DNA from: Paracoccaceae bacterium
GTDB lineage: Bacteria > Pseudomonadota > Alphaproteobacteria > Rhodobacterales > Rhodobacteraceae
NCBI GenBank assembly: GCA_003535335.1
Contig: DOHJ01000185.1
Span: 2,681-12,265 of the forward strand
Direction: 5' to 3'
Length of the DNA stretch: 9,585 nt
Shown: positions 6,278-9,585 of the stretch, in pieces
Numbering within the stretch: position 1 is the stretch's first letter
Layout of the letters: each line of letters begins with the position of its first letter
The notes under the pieces: generated by a model
Databases searched by the model: none
Told to the model about the DNA's origin: nothing
The model's input: the letters and a program-made list of their open reading frames with translations, nothing else
Program-made: the position numbers and the translations under genes

Positions 6278-6700
6278 ATGTTTTTTATCCGAAACACATT
6301 ATTTTTAACGGTTGGGGCAATGCTGACATTGATGGCAATGACAGCTATGGCGCAATCTAAAACTCCGCTGGCGCAAGAATATCACATTAATTACTCGCTG
6401 ATGTCGGCCAAGGCCGCAGACCTCATTCGCAAAACCTGCCCGTCCATTTCGGCGCGGATGTTTGTGGCTTTGGGTAAGGCGCGCGCGTTAAAATCCTATG
6501 CGCTGAACAAAGGTTATAGCGAACCCGAAGTCAGGGTCTTTTTGAAAAATCCAAAAGAAAAAGCCCGTGTCAAAGCAATGGCAGCAAATTATTTAAAACA
6601 GCAAGGTGCTGTCACGGGTGATGTGCAAAGCTATTGTCGTGTCGGACGCGCGGAGATCTCCAAAAAAACGCTTGTTGGACAAATGTTACGGGCGCATTAG
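6278..6700 (+). CDS. Secreted DUF5333-like protein of the nuo cluster
   Basis: A 140-residue protein with an N-terminal signal peptide (hydrophobic 7-22) and likely cleavage after A25 (AMA-QS), so it should act in the periplasm. The mature part is helical and basic, with family landmarks LIRKTCPSISARM (49-61), LNKGYSEPEVRVFL (76-89), EKARVKAMAANYL (94-106) and VQSYCRVGRAEI (116-127). Two conserved cysteines, C54 and C120, may form a disulfide. I recognise this as DUF5333, which from memory lies near nuoF/nuoG in Rhodobacterales. No biochemical function is known to me. The start is set by AAAGGAG 7 nt upstream and by the signal peptide; the in-frame upstream ATG at 6218 lies inside a hairpin and lacks a ribosome binding site. 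Confidence 0.85.
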   Translation: MFFIRNTLFLTVGAMLTLMAMTAMAQSKTPLAQEYHINYSLMSAKAADLIRKTCPSISARMFVALGKARALKSYALNKGYSEPEVRVFLKNPKEKARVKAMAANYLKQQGAVTGDVQSYCRVGRAEISKKTLVGQMLRAH

Positions 6701-6717
6701 AAAAATTACATATCGGT

Positions 6718-6743
6718 AAATGGTCATTTTAACTTGGCCATTT
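6718..6743 (+). terminator. Stem-loop between the DUF5333-like gene and the lipoprotein gene
   Basis: AAATGGTCA (6718-6726) pairs with TGGCCATTT (6735-6743) over 9 bp with one G-U wobble and an 8-nt loop. It begins 18 nt after the upstream stop. There is no T-tract after it, so it may be an mRNA-stability or attenuation element within the operon. The rest of the 6701-6826 gap shows nothing recognisable. Confidence 0.3.
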
Positions 6744-6826
6744 CCATTTCCTGCGCCAGTGCAGTACAGGTTGAACAGGCGGAAAATAGACGAAGCGGCC
6801 GATGTAATCAGGATGGTATCATAATT

Positions 6827-7243
6827 ATGGTTTTGAATTTTGAAAATAAACGCTCAATTGGCCTGTTTTTTTTTGCAGGACTGCTGGCCGCTTGTGTGCC
6901 GGTTGAGCCAAAAACCCAAGAACCAGTCGTATTTGCCCCGCAATATCTGGGTATAAAAACCCGGCTGCTGGATGGGGATTTGGTGAATTTCTTTGTTGCC
7001 ATGCGCGGCGCGCGCGGGACCGAGGATGTTGGCCGGTATGCTGAATGTGCTGCGGCCCAGTATGCCTTGATCCGCGGCTATGGTTTTGCCCGGCACGTGC
7101 GCACCACGGTTGATGAAAAAGGCGGACTTTGGAGCGGGGATGCCGTTTACACGATCTCGGCCAGCCTGCCGCAAGGGTTTAAAACAATTGACGCGGCTGT
7201 TACGGTATCAAGCTGTGTTGAAAGCAACATACCCAGAGTGTGA
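6827..7243 (+). CDS. Lipoprotein of the Rhodobacterales nuo cluster
   Basis: A 138-residue protein with a lipoprotein signal: K8-R9, hydrophobic 11-22 and lipobox LAAC with C23. The mature protein has LLDGDLVNFFVAMRGARG (47-64), YAECAAAQYALIRGYGFARH (about 70-89), GGLWSGDAVYTIS (about 97-109) and a C-terminal VSSCVE. It resembles the hypothetical lipoprotein I remember from Rhodobacterales nuo operons. The CAAAQYALIRGYGFARHVRT block is its strongest landmark. The role is unknown; membrane anchoring on the periplasmic face is predicted. An in-frame ATG at 6734 would put 31 unrelated residues before the signal peptide, so ATG 6827 is preferred although its ribosome binding site (AGGA, 6810-6813) is distant. 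A 9-T run (6866-6874) lies within the signal-peptide codons. Confidence 0.82.
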   Translation: MVLNFENKRSIGLFFFAGLLAACVPVEPKTQEPVVFAPQYLGIKTRLLDGDLVNFFVAMRGARGTEDVGRYAECAAAQYALIRGYGFARHVRTTVDEKGGLWSGDAVYTISASLPQGFKTIDAAVTVSSCVESNIPRV

Positions 7244-7252
7244 TTTCTTTAA

Positions 7253-7310
7253 AGGTTGTTCAACCTGACGGGGATATTGCAAAGCCGTGACTGTTTTTTG
7301 AAAACCCGTC
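7253..7310 (+). other. Inverted repeats in the gap before nuoJ
   Basis: AGGTTG-TT-CAACCT (7253-7266) is followed by GACGGG (7267-7272), which can pair with CCCGTC (7305-7310) across a 32-nt loop that includes a run of six T. The gap from 7244 to 7379 has no recognisable coding relic of nuoH or nuoI. Whether it holds a promoter for nuoJ cannot be decided by eye. Confidence 0.25.
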
Positions 7311-7379
7311 ATTAACCGCAACCTTGAAGCAGATGCGCCTTGTCGTTAAAGGGAAGGGACATTTGGAGTGGAAGCAACA

Positions 7380-7985
7380 ATGACTGTCGCAGATTTCGCA
7401 TTTTACATCATTGCCGTAAGCACGGTGACTGGCGGGGTGTTTACGGTGGTTTCGAAAGACCCTGTACAATCGGTGATCTGGCTGGTTTTGACATTTTCAT
7501 CGGCCGCCGGTTTATTTATCTTGCTGGGGGCTGAATTTGTCGCGGTTCTTATGATTGTTGTTTATGTCGGTGCGGTGGCTGTCATGTTTATTGGTGTCGT
7601 CAGGATAATCGATGTGGATTTTAATCTGAGCAAGCACAAACCGCTAAAGCATTTCCGGCTGGCGCTGTTGATCGGGGTGATTTTGTTGTTTGAATTGGCG
7701 TTGGTGCTCGGGGTCTGGTATATGTCGCAGAACGCCGAAATTAGCGTTAGGCCGGAAATGAATGATGTGCAAAATAACAGTGCGCCGGGTTCGATTATCT
7801 ATGATAATTATGCCTACCTGATTTATGCTTGCGGCTTGATTTTACTAGTGGCTGGCGTTGGATCTATTGTGTTGACACGTCGCCGCCACGCAGGCGGAAA
7901 TCGTCAAAATGTGGCTGCACAAATGCACCGTGATCCGGCCGGAACAAAAGGCATAATCAACCTGAAGCAGGGCCAAGGGTTATGA
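7380..7985 (+). CDS. nuoJ: NADH-quinone oxidoreductase subunit J (diverged copy)
   Basis: A 201-residue integral membrane subunit of the complex I membrane arm, with about five hydrophobic helices. It keeps the family pattern [20 protein letters not shown] (27-46), [20 protein letters not shown] (49-68) and the Rhodobacterales tail [12 protein letters not shown]...GQGL. After GAVAV the usual LFLFVVMMLDVDF reads [13 protein letters not shown], so a Gly and an Arg (G72, R75) replace a large hydrophobic residue and a Met in the mobile TM3. ATG 7380 is preferred because it gives the conserved MTVAxFAFY start, with GGAG at 7365-7368; a GTG at 7368 (V-E-A-T-M) is the alternative. The stop overlaps the nuoK start as ATGA. 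In a normal operon nuoI and nuoH precede it; here a lipoprotein gene does. Confidence 0.9.
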   Translation: MTVADFAFYIIAVSTVTGGVFTVVSKDPVQSVIWLVLTFSSAAGLFILLGAEFVAVLMIVVYVGAVAVMFIGVVRIIDVDFNLSKHKPLKHFRLALLIGVILLFELALVLGVWYMSQNAEISVRPEMNDVQNNSAPGSIIYDNYAYLIYACGLILLVAGVGSIVLTRRRHAGGNRQNVAAQMHRDPAGTKGIINLKQGQGL

Positions 7986-8287
7986 TAGGGATCGAACATT
8001 ATCTGGTTGTTGGTGCAATCTTGTTTGTGTTGGGGATGTCCGGCATTTTTCTGCATCGTAAAAACCTGATTTTTATCCTGATGTCGTTTGAATTGATTCT
8101 GCTGGCAGTTATCATCAATCTGGTGGCATTTTCTACCTTTTGGAATGATTTGGCCGGTCAGGTGTTTGCCGTATTTGTACTAATTGTTGCGGCTGCCCAG
8201 ACGGCGATTGGTTTGGTGATCCTTCTATGTTTCTTGCGAAAACCTGGTGTAATAAATGTTGATGATATCAATGTGATGAAAGGCTAG
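7982..8287 (+). CDS. nuoK: NADH-quinone oxidoreductase subunit K (diverged, lacks second membrane Glu)
   Basis: A 101-residue, three-helix membrane subunit of complex I of normal length. It has the family pattern [13 protein letters not shown] (6-18), [20 protein letters not shown] (24-43), [19 protein letters not shown] (59-77) and the tail DDINVMKG. E38 corresponds to E. coli E36. The second conserved membrane glutamate (E. coli E72, in the AAAEAAIG-type motif) is Gln73 here, codon CAG at 8198-8200. In E. coli both glutamates are known to be needed for full coupled activity, so proton translocation through this subunit should be impaired. It overlaps nuoJ by 4 nt (ATGA), and nuoL starts 6 nt after its stop, so the three genes are translationally linked. 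Confidence 0.93.
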   Translation: MIGIEHYLVVGAILFVLGMSGIFLHRKNLIFILMSFELILLAVIINLVAFSTFWNDLAGQVFAVFVLIVAAAQTAIGLVILLCFLRKPGVINVDDINVMKG

Positions 8288-8293
8288 GCCGGT

Positions 8294-9585
8294 ATGCTTC
8301 AGACGATATTATTTGCGCCATTGGTTGCTGCATTTATTGCCGGTTTTGCTTGGCGGATCATTGGTGGAAAAGCCGCGCAGGTCTTGGCCGCCGGGCTGCT
8401 GTTTCTGGCGGCAATCCTTAGCTGGCTGGTGTTTTTAACCTTTGACGGGCAATTGCAGCAGATACACATCCTGCGTTTTATCGAAAGCGCCACTTTGTCG
8501 ACTGACTGGGGCGTTCGACTGGATCGTTTGAGCGCCATCATGCTGGTGCTGGTCACAACCGTTTCCAGCCTCGTGCATCTGTACAGTTTTGGCGCTTTGC
8601 ATAACGATGCGCAGTTCAAAGAGGGCGAAACCTATAAGCCGCGTTTCTTGGCCTATTTGTCGTTTTTCACCTTTGCCATGCTGTTGCTGGTCACGGCCGA
8701 TAATCTGGTGCAGCTGCTGGTTGGCTGGCAAGGCGTCAGCGTCGCCAGTTACCTGCTGATCGGGTTTTACTATCGCAAACCTGCGGCAGGTGCCGCGGCG
8801 ATCAAGGCATTTGTGGTGAACCGTGTGGCTGATTTGGGCTTTGTGCTGGCTATTTTCGGACTGTTCTATCTGACCGACAGCCTCAAAATGGATGATATTT
8901 TTACCGCAGCGCCAAAGTTGGCGCAAACCCGGCTAGATTTCTTGTGGACCGACTGGAACGCTGCCAATCTGCTGGCCCTGCTGTTGTGCATTGGCGCGCT
9001 GGGCAAATCGGCGCAAATATTTTTACACAGGTGGCTGGCAGACGCGATGCAAAGCCCGACACCGGCTGCGGCAATCCACGCCACAGCCATGGTAACGGCC
9101 GGTGTGTTTTTGGTTTGCCGGATGTCGCCCTTGCTGGAATATGCCCCGCTTGCCATGACATTTATCGTTATCACCGGCGCAACCACGGCGTTTTTTGCCG
9201 CCAGTGTGGCGCTGGTTCAAACCGATATAAAACGGCTGCTTGCCTATTCTACCTGCAGCCAGCTGGGCTTTATGTTTGTGGCTGTCGGTGTCGGGGCCTA
9301 TTCGGTGGCGATGTTGCATCTTTTCAGCTTTGCGTTTTTCAATACGTTGCTGTTTCTTGGCGCAGGTTCGGTTATCCACGCCATGCAACATGGGCAGGAT
9401 CTGCGAAATTACGGGGCTTTGCGCAAAAGAATTCCGCTGACCTATTATGCCATGCTGATCGGCACGCTGGCCATCACCGGCGTTGGTATTGCGCTGACCA
9501 CAATCGGTTTTGCCGGGTTTTTGTCAAGCGGGGCGATGATCCAAAGCACCTTTGGTGCCCGGACGCAGGCCGGAAATTATGCCTT
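8294..9585 (+). CDS. nuoL: NADH-quinone oxidoreductase subunit L, 5' part (diverged, channel residues lost)
   Basis: The first 430 residues of an antiporter-like complex I subunit that is normally about 600-700 residues; the gene runs off the window. The Rhodobacterales NuoL pattern is clear throughout: [20 protein letters not shown] (58-77), [20 protein letters not shown] (111-130), [18 protein letters not shown] (311-328) and [11 protein letters not shown] (371-381). Yet most residues of the proton path differ from E. coli NuoL: E144 is Q146, H338 is F346, K342 is N350, K399 is S412 and D400 is G413. K229 (K238 in GKSAQ), D178 (D180) and H334 (H342) remain. The PTPVSALIHAATMV helix reads [13 protein letters not shown], one residue short. 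The frame is open across the whole visible length. The ATG is 6 nt after the nuoK stop and matches the usual N-terminus. Confidence 0.93.
   Translation, partial: MLQTILFAPLVAAFIAGFAWRIIGGKAAQVLAAGLLFLAAILSWLVFLTFDGQLQQIHILRFIESATLSTDWGVRLDRLSAIMLVLVTTVSSLVHLYSFGALHNDAQFKEGETYKPRFLAYLSFFTFAMLLLVTADNLVQLLVGWQGVSVASYLLIGFYYRKPAAGAAAIKAFVVNRVADLGFVLAIFGLFYLTDSLKMDDIFTAAPKLAQTRLDFLWTDWNAANLLALLLCIGALGKSAQIFLHRWLADAMQSPTPAAAIHATAMVTAGVFLVCRMSPLLEYAPLAMTFIVITGATTAFFAASVALVQTDIKRLLAYSTCSQLGFMFVAVGVGAYSVAMLHLFSFAFFNTLLFLGAGSVIHAMQHGQDLRNYGALRKRIPLTYYAMLIGTLAITGVGIALTTIGFAGFLSSGAMIQSTFGARTQAGNYA

Noticed and set aside
6734..6826. Longer form of the lipoprotein starting at 6734
   Set aside because: It would bury the signal peptide and lipobox inside the protein and overlaps a stem-loop.
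8294..9585. NuoL-like protein as an Mrp antiporter or hydrogenase membrane subunit
   Set aside because: The N-terminal half follows Rhodobacterales NuoL nearly residue by residue and the gene follows nuoJ and nuoK of the same type.
7982..9585. Sequencing error as the cause of the NuoK and NuoL residue changes
   Set aside because: The changes are several separate in-frame substitutions in different codons with intact frames, unlike typical indel errors; read data would still be decisive.
1..9585. CRISPR array, insertion sequence, tRNA or rRNA
   Set aside because: No regular direct repeats, transposase, terminal inverted repeats or structural-RNA signatures were seen.

Overview
The window looks like chromosome of an alphaproteobacterium, most likely Rhodobacterales (Roseobacter/Rhodobacter relatives). 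The protein families, the GST gene once placed inside a leucine-degradation operon, the accessory proteins typical of Rhodobacterales nuo operons, and the GC-rich intergenic hairpin elements all point that way. All supported genes lie on the + strand. No tRNA, rRNA, CRISPR array or mobile element was seen.

Region 1 (1-4895) is a leucine/isovalerate catabolic operon: the 3' half of methylcrotonyl-CoA carboxylase beta (liuB), the biotin-carrying alpha subunit (liuD), a broken glutathione S-transferase gene, HMG-CoA lyase (liuE) and 3-methylglutaconyl-CoA hydratase (liuC). Together they convert 3-methylcrotonyl-CoA to acetoacetate and acetyl-CoA. The GST relic has lost about half its coding sequence by an internal deletion and carries a downstream frameshift; its old stop codon still overlaps the start of liuE. 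Two related hairpin elements sharing a 12-nt core follow liuB and liuD.

Region 2 (4896-5108) is an AT-rich gap without a gene, separating the two functional blocks.

Region 3 (5109-9585) is an unusual respiratory complex I (nuo) locus. It opens with four small genes for a membrane-anchored helix-hairpin-helix protein, a two-helix membrane protein (DUF5337-like), a periplasmic protein (DUF5333-like) and a lipoprotein. In ordinary Rhodobacterales these families sit between the core genes nuoE, F, G and H. Here they are packed together and run straight into nuoJ, nuoK and a partial nuoL, with no nuoA-I present. The three core subunits are recognisably of the Rhodobacterales type but have lost many charged residues of the proton path: NuoK has Gln at the second membrane Glu, and NuoL has Gln, Asn, Ser, Gly and Phe where Glu, Lys, Lys, Asp and His are expected. 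The reading frames remain open. The best reading is a second, diverged nuo locus whose electron-transfer half has been lost or moved, making a pump-impaired, repurposed or decaying membrane arm. This is the main candidate for something undescribed in the window.
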